A DNA stretch of 64,000 nt. It comes from Notospermus geniculatus (taxonomy: Eukaryota; Nemertea; Pilidiophora; Heteronemertea; Lineidae). Each line of letters opens with the position of its first letter. The first letter of the stretch is position 1. Below are positions 38,521 through 50,700 of the stretch, in pieces. The stretch spans positions 755,381 through 819,380 of the forward strand of contig NMRB01000042.1 of NCBI GenBank assembly GCA_002633025.1, read 5' to 3'. The notes beneath the pieces are model-generated. The model had not been told where the DNA came from. It worked only from the letters and a program-made list of their open reading frames with translations, and searched no databases. Made by a program: the position numbers and the translations under genes.

Positions 38521-39300
38521 TCAATTCCGTCGAGTTCAGCTCACTTCTGATTCATTTGTGATTGTAATTTGGAGTTTAGCTTGTAGGACATTAGTCCCTT
38601 TTTAACCATCTCCTCAAGTCCGGGTGTCCTGCTCACGATAGCACACGTATGTTACTTTTGACGCAATGGTGTAGGAAATGACAATTTTATTGTGTACCTG
38701 ATACGCTGGAGAGCGATTACGCGACCACACGTGTTATTTTTGGGTTACCAAATGACAATTGCGACAGATGGCAAAGAAACAGAAAACGAATCACAACAAC
38801 AGGAACAACAGCAACGGGATCAGTATCAGCAACAACAACGACACGAACGACGAAGAAATGGTGGGTGAATATGTCTGCTCTGCACTGAAGATAGGTTCAG
38901 GAGGCCTTATGTCCAACATCCGACCAAGGGATCAGCAAGGCAAGGTGCGCGCCTTACTGAACTCTTCCCTACGGATGTACCTTTTTCTTTATGTTCGGAA
39001 GAATATTGCGCAAACTTTCTTTCGGCAAACTTTCTTTCGAAGCGTTGTTTGAGGTATGGGAGTACACCCATCCAACTCGTCTTTAGCAATCATTGAATGA
39101 TGCACTGGCCAACAATATGAAGCGTTGTTTGCGGTATGGGAGTACACCCATCCAACTCGTCTTTAGCATGATGCACTGGCCAACAATATGACATTGTGCA
39201 GCCAAACATCGTACAATGATGCACTGGCCAACAATATGATATTGTACAGCCGTTTGCTGGGAAGAAAGTCGGTTATTCTGCATGTTCGTGGTTGTATGGT
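38521..39300. other. Gene-poor stretch with a low-complexity open frame and short repeats
   Basis: An open frame from ATG 38768 codes Asn/Ser-rich low-complexity protein and then ~50 ordinary residues; it has no motif and I do not call it a gene. At 39037-39240 a unit holding 'gcgttgttt', 'gtatgggagtacacccatcc' and 'tgatgcactggccaacaat' is repeated two to three times. Nothing else seen. Confidence 0.5.
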
Positions 39301-39375
39301 TTGGTGAGGTGGGGGGGGGGGTAAATGTATTCAAAAGGGAATGTCAACTACACTTCCTAAAAATCAATAACTTCG

Positions 39376-39407
39376 AACTGCGAGTGTAGATCGATTTTCA
39401 TACTTGT
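39376..39407 (+). repeat. 32-base exact copy of part of the nuclease gene
   Basis: These 32 bases are identical to 12280-12311 inside the PD-(D/E)XK nuclease gene, same strand. They sit inside a copy of the 'cctaaaaatcaat ... cgtatgatagaaagctata' repeat seen again near 41165-41380, where the 32-base insert is absent. Confidence 0.85.
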
Positions 39408-39831
39408 GATCATTTCGTATGATAGAAAGCTATATAGAGGTGTTGTAAGTAATTGATAAGGGACCAGCTTCAACCAAATACTTAACAATTGACAAAACAT
39501 TCGTCTTACCTTTGACCCAGAGATGATATTGGTTTCTTGATCTGCGGTCACAGTAGTATTTGCCAACATCATCAATCTCCTGTAGGCTCTTGGAATAATC
39601 CGATGCGCTCTTGGTCCCTATCTCTTATTTATTCCACACCGGCTAGTTTGTTTGGTCCAGCTCTTCACCTGGCAGGTTGAAAGTGTTCTTGGTCCTGAAC
39701 AATTGGTCAGCCCTTCGAGCTTTTGCCAAACTTCTGAAACAGAAGTACATCACCTGTAGCAGTAAAGAACTGCAAGGCGGTAGGGAGGGGTGAGGGGGGG
39801 GGGATTGGTGGGTGCACAGTTTACCATTGTT

Positions 39832-40128
39832 CTAGATATGTACTTTATCCATGTAACATTCAATGTCATACGTTGCTCTGTATGGATAAAATCTGCGCGT
39901 GTTGCTCTGGGAGGGAATTGAACGTTCTCGTTCTCTAGTGTTAACATTTGATGGACATGAATGGACTGCGTGGGCTCCCGATGCATAAACTGCAACTATC
40001 GTTGGTATGTTTTCCACGTGCTCTGTTTGAGATAGCACCGTCTTTCTTTCGGTTCTTGCGTAAATGTGGGCCATAAACTTGTCCCATATTGCGTCTGTGG
40101 TATAAAAATACATTGTGTTGTTCTTCAA
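39832..40128 (-). pseudogene. Fragment of a protein-primed family B DNA polymerase (exonuclease motif I)
   Basis: On the minus strand a short frame contains 'FYPYRATYDIECYMDK' (encoded at about 39843-39891). A 'Y-R-A-T-x-D-x-E-x' strand is the first exonuclease motif of protein-primed PolB enzymes such as those of Polinton/Maverick elements and adenovirus-like agents; Asp and Glu are the metal ligands. The frame stops just after and the surrounding residues do not continue the domain, so this is a fragment. It is out of order with the polymerase fragment at 46.2-46.7 kb. Confidence 0.5.
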
Positions 40129-40174
40129 CGGGTTCTTGATGGTACGACAATATCTTCCATCTCCTTTGTTTCAT

Positions 40175-41760
40175 CAGTCAGTTGGACTGGTTTACCGCCA
40201 GGCGGAGTGATGTCACCTGAGCGGGGCGTCCGACATTTCCTTTTTTAGATGGCCTAGTCCTTGAACATTGTGATGGCTATGGTTATATGAGATACCTAAT
40301 TTTTGCTGTTCAGCAGCTGTGTATTGATGTAAAAAATACATTGGTATTGTATGTATACATAATGGCGTATATACATCAACCAGCGATTTAGTCCTAAGCG
40401 CGCGAGTGGGTCTGGAACTTCCTCCACTAAAACACGATCACCAAGGTCAGCTTGCATGGTTGCAATCACGATCTGATTCCATCTTTGTGAATAGTTTCGC
40501 ACCATATTTACTCCAACTGTCAGGAAAAGTCCTACAGAAAAGATTTATTGACACTATTGTGGGTGTAGGTCATTGGAATTCCTCGGGACAACCTCGCACC
40601 ATTTTCCAACAAGTGTTTGTTTTCTCTTCTTATCAGTGCCAGCTTTCAGGTGTCTAGTCAGGTTCTGAAAACATTAAATCCACTGTGGAACGGATGGAGA
40701 TGGGTGGGTGGGGTAGGGGTGGGTGAGGTTCAACATTCGACAGTAGTCCAGAGTCTTTAAGATTCTTGAGCATACCTAGAGTAATCTTTCCATCGATGTA
40801 GTTTCTGATCTCATTGTGTTTTTTTCACTGGATCCGGAATGTCAGACATAGTTCCAGCAGCTTTCAGGTGTCTAGTTGTCTGGATAGCGTCTTTCTCTTG
40901 CCTCAAAAAACTTGGTCCGTAGGGGTGGGTGAGTAGTCCAGAGTCTTAAGATTCTTGACTTGAGCATACCTGAGTAATCTTTCCATAGATGTAGTGTCTG
41001 ATCTCATTGTGTTTTTTCACTGGATCCGGAATGTAGACATAGTTCCAGTTATCTAAAACTGGAAGGAAGGACAATAATGAGGACGAGCATCTTCCCTACG
41101 GATGTTTCCCTACGGATGTACCTTTGTGTACCGGTACTGTACATACACCACCTTGAGGAAGCACTTCCTAAAAATCAATGGCTCGACATCCTTAGACGAT
41201 ATCATAACTTTCGAATTTCGTATGATAGAAAGCTATACAGCGATGTTGTTTCAACTGTTTACCGCACTTCCTAAAAAGGTTCGACATACTTTCGAATTTC
41301 GTGTGATAGAAAGCTATACAGCGATGTTGTTTCAACAGATGTCATAACTTTCGACTTTTCGTATGATAGAAAGCTATATAGAGGTGTATAGCGATGTTGG
41401 TTCAACTTTCTACCATCCCTTGTTTGACTCGATCAATGCTCACATATACACTACTTGAGGAAACTTTCCTAAAAATCAATGACTTAACATCAGTTAGACT
41501 ATATATCATAATTTTCGACTTTTCGAGGTGTTGTAAGTATTGATAAGGTACAAACTCTGCACCATTCTCAACAAGACAACTCGCAACATTGGGTGTCCTT
41601 ATAATGTGTTCAGTTTATGTGCACTGGCCTGACAAAATTGACAAAATATTGCATGTCTAGACACAACTACGCAGCATGTCTGGTCCAGCTCCTCGATTGG
41701 CAGGTTGAAAGTGTTCTTAAGTGCGTATTCAGCCTCGCCTCGTGCATGAGGCAAAGGAGA
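40175..41760. other. Gene-free stretch with short repeats
   Basis: No supported gene. Contains doubled blocks around 'agtagtccagagtcttaaga' (about 40742 and 40931) and 'ttttcactggatccggaatg' (about 40821 and 41012). At least four partial copies of a 'cgtatgatagaaagctata' element lie between 41165 and 41400. Confidence 0.6.
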
Positions 41761-41956
41761 AATGTAAGGCGGTAGGGGAGGGTGAGGGGGTGGGGTGGGG
41801 TGGGGAGTGGGGGACGGGGTCGTCAGGTCACAAAAACGAAAATGTGGACGATCATCGCGTACGACGGAGCAGTGTGACCTGACATCCGCATTATGTAGAT
41901 CATCGGTTTCGTCGACTTGGCCTGGTGCACGTATCTGGGTTACTTAACCTGACTCG

Positions 41957-42262
41957 TCATTGTGAACTGCCGGGAAAAGTCCTACAGAAAAGTCTTATTG
42001 ACACTTCAAATAAGACACCATCGGTGGGCTGAAATCGCAGAACTTGGTGCGCTGCAGTGAGTTGCACTACTACGACACTTGAGAGATGATTGCACCATCC
42101 TCTATACAGGTATGACAGTGGGATCTGTGTAGTTTTACCACTTCCAGTTTCTCCACTGATCACTGTCGCTTGGTTATTCCTGTTATTTTCAATGCTATTA
42201 CAGTCTTCTTTTTCACGTGAATGTGAGCCATAAACGTGTCGCATTGGATGTGCCATAAACAT
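41957..42262 (-). pseudogene. Fragment of a DEAH-box helicase (Walker A region)
   Basis: The minus-strand frame contains 'ATVISGETGSGKTTQIP' (encoded at about 42121-42171), preceded by an 'IENN' segment. This is the ATP-binding motif I in the form typical of DEAH-box RNA helicases. The following residues do not continue the helicase fold, no motif II is found nearby, and the frame is only ~100 codons. I read it as a degenerate piece of a host-type gene, or possibly one decayed exon. Confidence 0.5.
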
Positions 42263-42299
42263 TGTTGGGCACGACAGATCGACATGTCGTCCTAATATC

Positions 42300-45200
42300 G
42301 GTTGACTCAGTGGGTAGTGGATCTGGTTTAACCATACTCTGGAAATAAAAACAGAGGAATTAAAAAAGAATTACAAAATGTTTTAGTTTTTTGGGATGGT
42401 TAATATTGGGACGGGGAAGGGGGGGGTGGGAGGGAACGTACATTGTGTTATTCATGAGCAGGCCTCGTCGCAATCGTCTTTGCTTTAGTCGTCGATGGCG
42501 AATCTCTGATGCCAAGTACAGAATGACAAAGGGAGATGTCCTAGTCCTTGAATAGTTGGTGCCTCCTTGCAGCAAAATTTCAGGGCCTTTTGGCGATAAT
42601 TCAGTGCCTGTTGGCGATATTTCAGTGCCTTGTTCACCGTCATTTAGTTCCCCTCCGAAAACAGTCAACATCCTCCAAAAACACTGGGTGTATTATATGA
42701 TGCTCTGATGTAGTTGTCATAGCTCATGTTTTGAAAATTCTTGTGGCTCGGTGAGGTAGTTCCGTCACATTTGATTGGGCTGCTGTCAGCGGCGATTTTG
42801 TAGGTCCCGACGCAGAGCTGTCTGGGTGGTCCAAGGGGTGAGTTGTAGTTGGCTGTTGGGGCACAGAGTCTAATGATTCTATATCATTATTTCTTAAATC
42901 TGAAATCTGAGGCGGTAGGTGAGGGGATGAGGGGGGATTTGCGCAGGTATTGTAGTACGTGCTGTACTTGTTAAATCAGTAAATTGGGATGGTCAAAACT
43001 GGGACGGGGAAGGGGTGGTGGGGGTGGGACGTCGTGGGACAATCATTGTGTATATGGTAGGTTGAAGCTGTTCCAGGTCTTGAAGAATTGGTCAATGGAA
43101 GTGATGGGCAGGATGTCTGTTCGCGTCCTTCGTAGATAAACCAATTCGTTGAACGGGACCATCAAATAGATGAACATTCTTGCTCGTAGGGAGTAAATTT
43201 TTTGTGAGTTGTTATTCGACGGTGTCGCGGTCAACTCTACTGAAGTCTCCATCAGGGGAGTGAATATACTTTGGCATGATCACGCCACTGGTGTCTTTTC
43301 TTTCTTTTGGTGTGCGTGAACGCGGCTGCCAACATCACAAACACAAAAAAACAGCAATAGTGAGGGATCTGCGTCCTTTTTTCCAGGTTATGAACTGTGA
43401 TGACATACGACAGCTTCGTCATTTGCCTGCATAGGTGTCGTGACCTTATCTGCGTCGGCAGGTGAAATTAATTCATTTTGCTGCTTTGCCTTTAATTCTT
43501 CCCCACGTGCAACAATATTCGTAGAATGTGGTTGTCGCTATGTGTGTGTGTTCTGACACTTGACATATGACTGCCTTGTCAATTGAATGTCACAACGGAT
43601 GTTTCCTCGTCCTTGGTGCCGAACAAAGCAGTTGTTGAAAACGAATTGCACCTCTAGTTCACATCAATATGCGATTTTTTATTACAGGGTACTGTGGTCT
43701 GTGCACCTTTTCACAAATGTGGTGGTGTGTGTTTTCACTCTATGCTGTTGGTTTCATTAACATCGGGATTGACAAAATGGGCAAACTGGGTAGGGAGGGG
43801 GATTTGGGAGGGATATGGGAGGGAACGTAGCACTGCATCTTCAGGAATCTGTCCACTTGTTTCGAGATCTGTCATGGAGGGACAACCTCATACTTTTCAC
43901 CATCCGTAGGACGTTTTCGATGACGTGTTTACAGAACGTCGTATCGCTCTCTGTGTTATCTCTTCAGGTGCCTGGATAGCTTCCAGGTTCTGATGTCTTT
44001 ATTGAATCCACTGTGTGGAACGGATGGGGTGGTGGGTAGTGTGGGTGGGGGAACGTCGTGGAACAATCATGGTGGGTAGGGTGGGTGGGGGAACGTCGTG
44101 GAACAATCATTGTGTCCACAAGTTGTTCAGAGGTTGGCGTGTTAGACCCATCCGGCGTAGGGTTGTATCAATGGTACGGTATCAGCGTGATCAGTTGTGA
44201 GCCTAGGGTAGTTCATCGGTATCAGCGTGATCAGTCCGGTGAGCCTAGGGTAGTTCATCAAGTGGCGGCAACAAATTGCAGTTTCTCTCCTCAAATGGCC
44301 AGCTGTGCTCTCCTCCATTACGTGGGTCGGATACTTGACATATGACTGCTTCGTCAGTTACTTCCACAGGAAGTAGTTTTTGAACAAGAACGTCGTGAGC
44401 TTGTCATGATGAATCTGTAATGACTTCATCATCACAATTGGACAAAGTAGTTTTTGAACAAGACTACACAGACATTACATACAATCTGTCGTGGATCAGA
44501 GGAGGTGCCCTATCGATTTTGGTTGCGATCCGATATTCAATACTATGGCCCCAGGAAGACATCTTGGTTTTAGCATTCCGGAGTCGCCCAATTTTTCTCA
44601 TATTTGTATGGTGTTATGGGGTGGTTCGGGGGAGGTTCCCTATCGATTTTGGTTGCGATCCAATATCCAATATGGCCACCAGAAAGAACATACAAATCTC
44701 TTACAGTTGTTGCACATGGGTTTCTGCAGTCACCGTATTCTGTTCATTCTGTTCGTGCTGCTCTGAGTACACTTGTAGCGATTTATCCTCTACTTGCTTG
44801 ATTGAATGATGAGGCGGCGAGGTCACACACTTCAGGTTCAGCTTTGTCCGGACCAACAGTTGTATTGTTCAGAATGGTGTAGGATTTGTCAACTGGTGTA
44901 GGATTTGTCAACTGGACATTAAGTTGGCTGATAAGACGTTCTGTCATCACAGGTCACAGGTTGCTCCCCTACGAGAGATGAAAGGAGTGTTTGCATAAAA
45001 TGTGGTGCTGGTGTTGTTGGTGTTCATGAAGCACACCATCATTGGGTAAAGTGGGACGGGAGGGGGATGTGGGAGGGAAGGGAACGTAGCACTGTTTAAT
45101 TGGCGTGTTTTCCTCAACCCGGAAATGGAGAAGGGGAAAGATTTGGTACTTCTTCTCTCCTCTTTACTCTTCGCAGGTAGTAAATACTTGGGAAAGGTAA

Positions 45201-45840
45201 TGTTCAAAACACACGATGTCCGAGGAACATGGCCTAAACATCGGTGGCGTTCTCGTTGAGTTCTGCGATCTCCCTCATAAAATCTGCAAATATTGAGAAT
45301 GAACCCCACAGCCATCCAGATGCTTGGTGGTTGAATCGTAATTCCGAGAAGTTAGATGTGTAGTTTCATCTGGTCTACAATTTTCATCTGGTCACATTCT
45401 ACAGATATCTGTAGGTAAATCGTAAATGGGGTTAGGGTTACGTGTGTATTGTAAGTCCTTATTCAACAACCTGAAATGATAGTGAAAATAGTTGGTTGTC
45501 GTTGACGTGTTGCCTTTTTCTGTTGGTACTAAATACTCTTATACACTCTTGGTCCCTATCTCGTCCTGTGACATTATTTTATTCCAGTAACATTATTGTG
45601 GCACCTATGATTCCAATCACTCAGTTGGTTGTTCATATCTTCCGGCTTATCTACTTGGGATAGGGGAAGGGGGTGCGGGAGGGAACGTTGTGGGATAATT
45701 GTTTCTTCCGGCTTATCTACTTGGGATAGGGGAAGGGGGTGCGGGAGGGAACGTTATTGGATAATTGTTGCGTGTTTTGAAGTAAAGTGTTTTGTGAAGA
45801 CTTTGTAGAAGGTTCTAGATCTGCGGACCACAAAAGTGTC
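42300..45840. other. Gene-free repeat patchwork
   Basis: No supported gene. Besides G-rich islands it holds doubled segments such as 'ccctatcgattttggttgcg' (44508 and 44638), 'cggtatcagcgtgatcagt' (44178 and 44218), 'ggtgtaggatttgtcaactg' twice at 44876-44915, and 'ttccggcttatctacttggg' (45640 and 45707). Short frames are not conserved between copies. Confidence 0.6.
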
Positions 45841-45842
45841 TT

Positions 45843-46010
45843 AATCCACTACATCGGGAGGGACTAAACTGGGACGGGGAGTGGGAGGGTGTGGGACCAA
45901 TCCAATACATCGGGAGGGACTAAACTGGGAAGGGGGAGTGGGAGGGTGTGGGACCAATCCACTACATCGGGAGGGACTAAACTGGGACGGGGAAGGGGGT
46001 GTGGGAAAAT
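45843..46010 (+). repeat. Three tandem copies of a ~58-base G-rich unit
   Basis: Each copy begins with 'tacatcgggagggactaaac' and carries a 'gggacgggga'-type G-rich segment and 'tgtgggaccaatcc'. This is the cleanest local array of the dispersed G-rich family. The last copy runs into 'aatcattgtgtat'. Confidence 0.85.
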
Positions 46011-46195
46011 CATTGTGTATTTGTCTGCTGCAGCCATATTCTGGAGATCAATATCGAGGAAACTTGCGTCGTCTGCTTCTTCCATAGGCGTGTCGGGCGT
46101 GGTCATGCTGGAAGACCCGGTGTACACGTGAGTGGTCATGCTGGAAGACCCGGTGTACACGTGAACGACGGGTTGGTGATGTGTGTATTAGAGGG

Positions 46196-46731
46196 GTACC
46201 TTCAAAAATACCGGATAAATTCTCCGTCAGGATAATGGGGTGACCGATTGGATATTTGCAATACTTATTCACCCAGGGATACAAGGAACAAACGTCGACA
46301 TATTTGACTTTTTCGTCAGTACCAGCCTCATAATATAATCCGGCGGCATTCGTTCTACCGCCAAAGAAGGCGTCCCTAGGATTCAACGGTGATACTGTTT
46401 TTATCCCCTGAATGAATGTTTGCATTTCGCTGTTTTGTTTCAGCTGCTTCTCATAATCACATTCCCAAATTGATTCCACCTTATAACCAGCTTTTTTTAG
46501 CGTAGACTCTTTCTCAAGAGTACGCATGTACAATTCGTGCATCGTAAAATCGGAATGCGGATTTTTATAGTTCCGCTCTTTGAAGCAATCTGGACAACCA
46601 TGAAAGAGACAACCGTTGAATTCAAAAACAGTGTCACCGTTGAGCGGTTCGGCCCGATCAGACATCCAATATGGCCACCAGGTATTTCTATCATCTGCAG
46701 ATTCCATTGGTGAATGATTCCTTTCTATCAT
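46196..46731 (-). pseudogene. Fragment of a protein-primed family B DNA polymerase (motif A region)
   Basis: On the minus strand ~165 codons show the order expected just before and at polymerase motif A: a 'FNGCLFHGCPDCF' segment, an 'ELYMRTLEKE' helix, 'YKVESIWECDYEK', 'PRDAFFGGRTNA', 'LYYEA', then 'YVDVCSLYPWVNKYCKYPIG', in which the Asp-x2-Ser-Leu-Tyr-Pro core binds metal and nucleotide. This is the protein-primed PolB of Polinton/Maverick-like elements. Motifs B and C are not found downstream; the frame breaks into repeats at about 46190. Its 5' end contains a doubled 'tctatcatctgcagattcca'. It is a decayed fragment. Confidence 0.7.
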
Positions 46732-46919
46732 CTGCAGATTCCATTGGTGAATGCTTTCGTGAACAAGGCAATTATTACATGTGGTGGTTCGGGCAGTAGC
46801 AGATGTTCCAGTCTGGTTCGTCGACTGGTGATGTTGGCAAACGCGGACTCAAAAAAATCTTCTTTGGTAAACGACCATCCGTTCTTGCCCAACAAAAATT
46901 ACATTTTCTCTCCTCATTG

Positions 46920-47770
46920 AATGCTGATGGTTATTCACATCGATGGTGGTCTTTGTGACTGGAACAAATTATCCGCCGCTCTGGGAAGTCCGACAAGTAG
47001 AGGACTTCCTCGACGGGAAACGTGGAATCCCATTCATCGTGGTTGAATGCGTACGTGGAAACAACTGTATGTATACGTTGTTGGGTTGCCACCGCTGACT
47101 TCACAGACTACGGTGCACGCCTTCGTCTCTTTCCATCCCTCCTTCGCACAGTTGCGGCATGGCCGACAGTGTCATCCCTTTGTTTCACCCTCTTTGGTCT
47201 AAAGTGAATGACCTTTGTAAATTTTGCCGCCATCTGAGGCTTGTCATTGTAAATTTTGCCGCCATCTGAGGCTTGTCATGTGTCTTGTGACAATACCATT
47301 GGTTGCTTTCATCCGTCTCACAGTGAAATGTTGTCACCTTATTCTTGATCTCTGATACCATGACGAAAATTCCTGTGCATAATAATACTCCACCATTATC
47401 CTCGTCATCGAGGGGGGGGGTTAATTTCATGGTTAGGCGATTGTTTCCGTAAAATACGCCGGGCAGACTCAACACCACCACACGTACTCCATCAACTTCG
47501 CACTGTTTGTACTGCATAGTGTATAACACTGGCTCCTTTATCATACTCTTCTTCTTCTTCTTCTAACTGCTGAAAGCATGTAACTGAGCTGTTTCTTCTT
47601 CTAACTGTTGAAAGCATGGTGGAGTGCTGTCGACAGATTTCTTAGGTGGTTTGGGCAACAATCGACGAGCGTCGCGAGCATGTTCTTTGTAACTTGTGCG
47701 CCTTGTCCATGATCGTGATGAATCCTTCATCAAGCTGTAGTCTCTCCCTTGTTGAGAGGCGGCCATCAGG
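46920..47770 (-). other. Orphan open frames, possible decayed coding sequence
   Basis: A minus-strand frame at 47185-47544 (119 codons) has an ordinary, protein-like composition with a ~25-residue 3' repeat, and another at 47563-47766 shares the 'QQLEEE' region that is doubled nearby. I recognise no family. The good composition suggests the remnant of a real gene, but it is short and flanked by repeats. Confidence 0.3.
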
Positions 47771-50700
47771 TATTAGGCCTGTTTTAGATAAACGCTCCTT
47801 CTCAAAGTGGACATGAGACATGAGACCTGTCCGGCATTTTCCCCTTTGTCGTCCTTCACTTCACTGTTTCTTAGCAACCTCGTCGTTCTAACATTTGTGG
47901 CGATTTGCTGTCACCTTGCAATGACGCCATGTCTTCGCCTTTTAACTGCTGCTATACTGATATACTGATGTTGTAGTGAAATTCGTGTAGGTGTGTTTGA
48001 TGATAGGTTGACATATGTCATCCTGTGTCATCATCCTGCAGACATCGGGATTGCGTAGACTCGGCTTGACCCCGAGTGCTCAACATGGGGTCTTTTTCAA
48101 GTGGAACTTTACAATCTGAAACTCTAGAAAAGACTGAGCTGAAACCCGAATGTAGAACTACATAAATTTACGGGAGGGGTTGGGCGGGAAAGTCTGGGAA
48201 CAAAAATTGAGGTGAAACGTTGGTGAGATCGAGAAACTGGGACTGGGTGGTTGGGAGGGAACGTCTTGGGAAAAACGTATGATTGACCTCTCATCTCAAA
48301 ACTTGTCTCTCCAGCTGTCTGATTCGTTACTGTCATGAAATTTGGATCATCAGCCATCTGAGGCATCTTGGAATACTGACCCTTCTGCGCTTCATAGGCG
48401 AAGAATACCTGCCTCTCAAGAGTTTCAGGTAGTTGAAAGTCGAGCGGATAGTTCCGTACAAGGATGAAATCGTTGATATCATACGCTTCTAAAACTGACT
48501 ATATCGGGTGGACAAAAGTGGGTCGGGGAAGGGGGTGGGAAAAAACTGGGTCGGGGAAGGGGGTGGTGTTGGTTTAAATACTCGAATATAGGTTAGTTGT
48601 TATATAGATTCCTAATGTCCAAGCAGTTCAATTCCAAATGTCCAAGCAGTTCAGAGTAATGGTGTTTTTCTCTCCGATGTTGTTTACTGTATGAAGCTTC
48701 TCGCTCCAGAGTAATGGTGTTTTTCTCTCCGATGTTGTTTACTGTATGAAGCTTCTCGCTCCATGAGAAAGAATACATAAAATAAATAAATCAACTATGT
48801 GCAACGGATGGGATGGGGTGGGGTGGGGTGGGTGGGGAGGATGAGTTGCTTTCACGTTTGTTTATTTCGTGAGCATCTTTGTGACGAGGGATGATCAAAG
48901 TCAAAATATGAGAGTTCAGTGCTGTTTCGTTGTCTCAGTCCGTCTTGAGTCACCGGGTGTTGCGACTTGAGGTTATCCTTAATATTCATATCGGTATCCT
49001 TGGAGGTTATAGCCTTCGGATTCTCAACTTCTTTCTCATTGGGTTTTTTTGGTGATTATGGGCTTTTTTGGTGATTATCTGTTTCAGGATTTATTCGGGA
49101 TAGGTCCCGAAGAATTGGTCAAGGGATGGCATCTCGTCCCTGATGTAGATTATCGAGCATGAACGTCAGAAGTTTAGTGTTGTTCCAAATAGGTTCAGGT
49201 TCATTATTGTCATTATTTATTATTATTATTATTGCTGCACTCCTTGGTTGGGAATTTCGTAGCGTACATGGTGTAACCTTTGATGGGGCTGGTCATCTTC
49301 GTTGCATTGGGACCGGGAAATTCGAAATCCGTTGGAACACGGGTTGCTAATCTGGTAAAATGTTAATCAACAGCACGCGACTGTGTTGACGATCTCGGTA
49401 AAATGTTAATCAACAGCACGCAACTGTGTAAGATCTTGTCTTGAAGTCGAGAGTCAACATGTTTTCCACTCTGAAAATTTGTTATCTTTGTCAACATGTT
49501 TTCCACTCTGAAAATTTGTTATCTTTGAAAGTAGATCTTTTATAAGCTGAGTGCAAATCTTTAACGGACAAATGTACATTTACTTGGTGAAGATGTCGCA
49601 GGACATGGTGACTTGGCTGGTCATCATGAAGCCATGTGCTTCTTTTAGCGTCGTCAGGAATGGTGGCTCGACCTCTTTGAGAAGTGGTGGGACTCGTAAC
49701 ATGCAACTGTGCAGTTTGTTCTTCAGATGTGTTCTTCAGATGCTTGCTTTTCAAGGTCAATGTCTTCAGCATTTGGATTTTGGATCATCTCCTCCAATAT
49801 GTGCTCTTGTTTGATGAAACTGGATAACATGTGGATCATGTGCTCCAATATTTGCTTTGTGTAGTGTTCTGCCTGCTCATCGTCGGACGTTGATCGACCC
49901 AGAGTGCTCAAACATGATGTATACGTCCGATTTCGTCCAATTGTTGCTATTTGAATTTGGGGACAATGTGGGGGAGGGGCGGGAAAGTCGTAGTAGAAGT
50001 TCGTAGATGGTGGTACGGTACACACCTGTTATCCATGGGACTTTTCCAGTTGGATTGTCCTCCTCACTTGACGGATCTTCCATGGGTATAGTGTATAAAT
50101 ATCACCCACAAACGATACGTTGTATTTTTGACGTGAAGCGGTATGTTGGTTCTTTGATTTCATGAGCATCTTTGTGACGAGGGATGATCAAGGTCAAAAT
50201 ACGATAGTTCAAACCACCGGTTGTTGTGACTTGGAGTTTTCGTTGTTATCGGCATCCTTGCTATCCTTCCTATCCTTCGAGTTTATATCCTTCTGATTCA
50301 TATCCTTCGGAAACTTGTTTGTCGGAAACTTGGTTGCATACATTGTGCTGGTTGGATGTTGAGAAATTGGTGGCATAGATTGTGCAATCTTTGAGATGTT
50401 TACAATGCGTCGTCCCTGTCCTAGATGTCGCGGGCATGCCTGTCCCTACTCATCAACAAGAGCTCTATTTGGGGTCTTCGGGGGTCTTCGAATGCATCAA
50501 GGAGTACATCTATCGTGGGAAAATGTACCGAAACATATGCAGCAGCCTTATCATATCAATCAACAGTTGTCAGTATCTTTGTGTACGAATTGACAACACT
50601 GGTGTACTCTTTTTTGTACGGTATAGTGTACAACACTGGCTCCTTTATCACGTGGATCAGTGTACTCTTATTTGGACGCTATTTGGTTGGTTATCTTGAC

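Noticed and set aside
38759-39052. Asn-rich 97-codon open frame
   Set aside because: Low complexity at the start, no motif, runs into a local repeat, and sits in the gene-poor mosaic.
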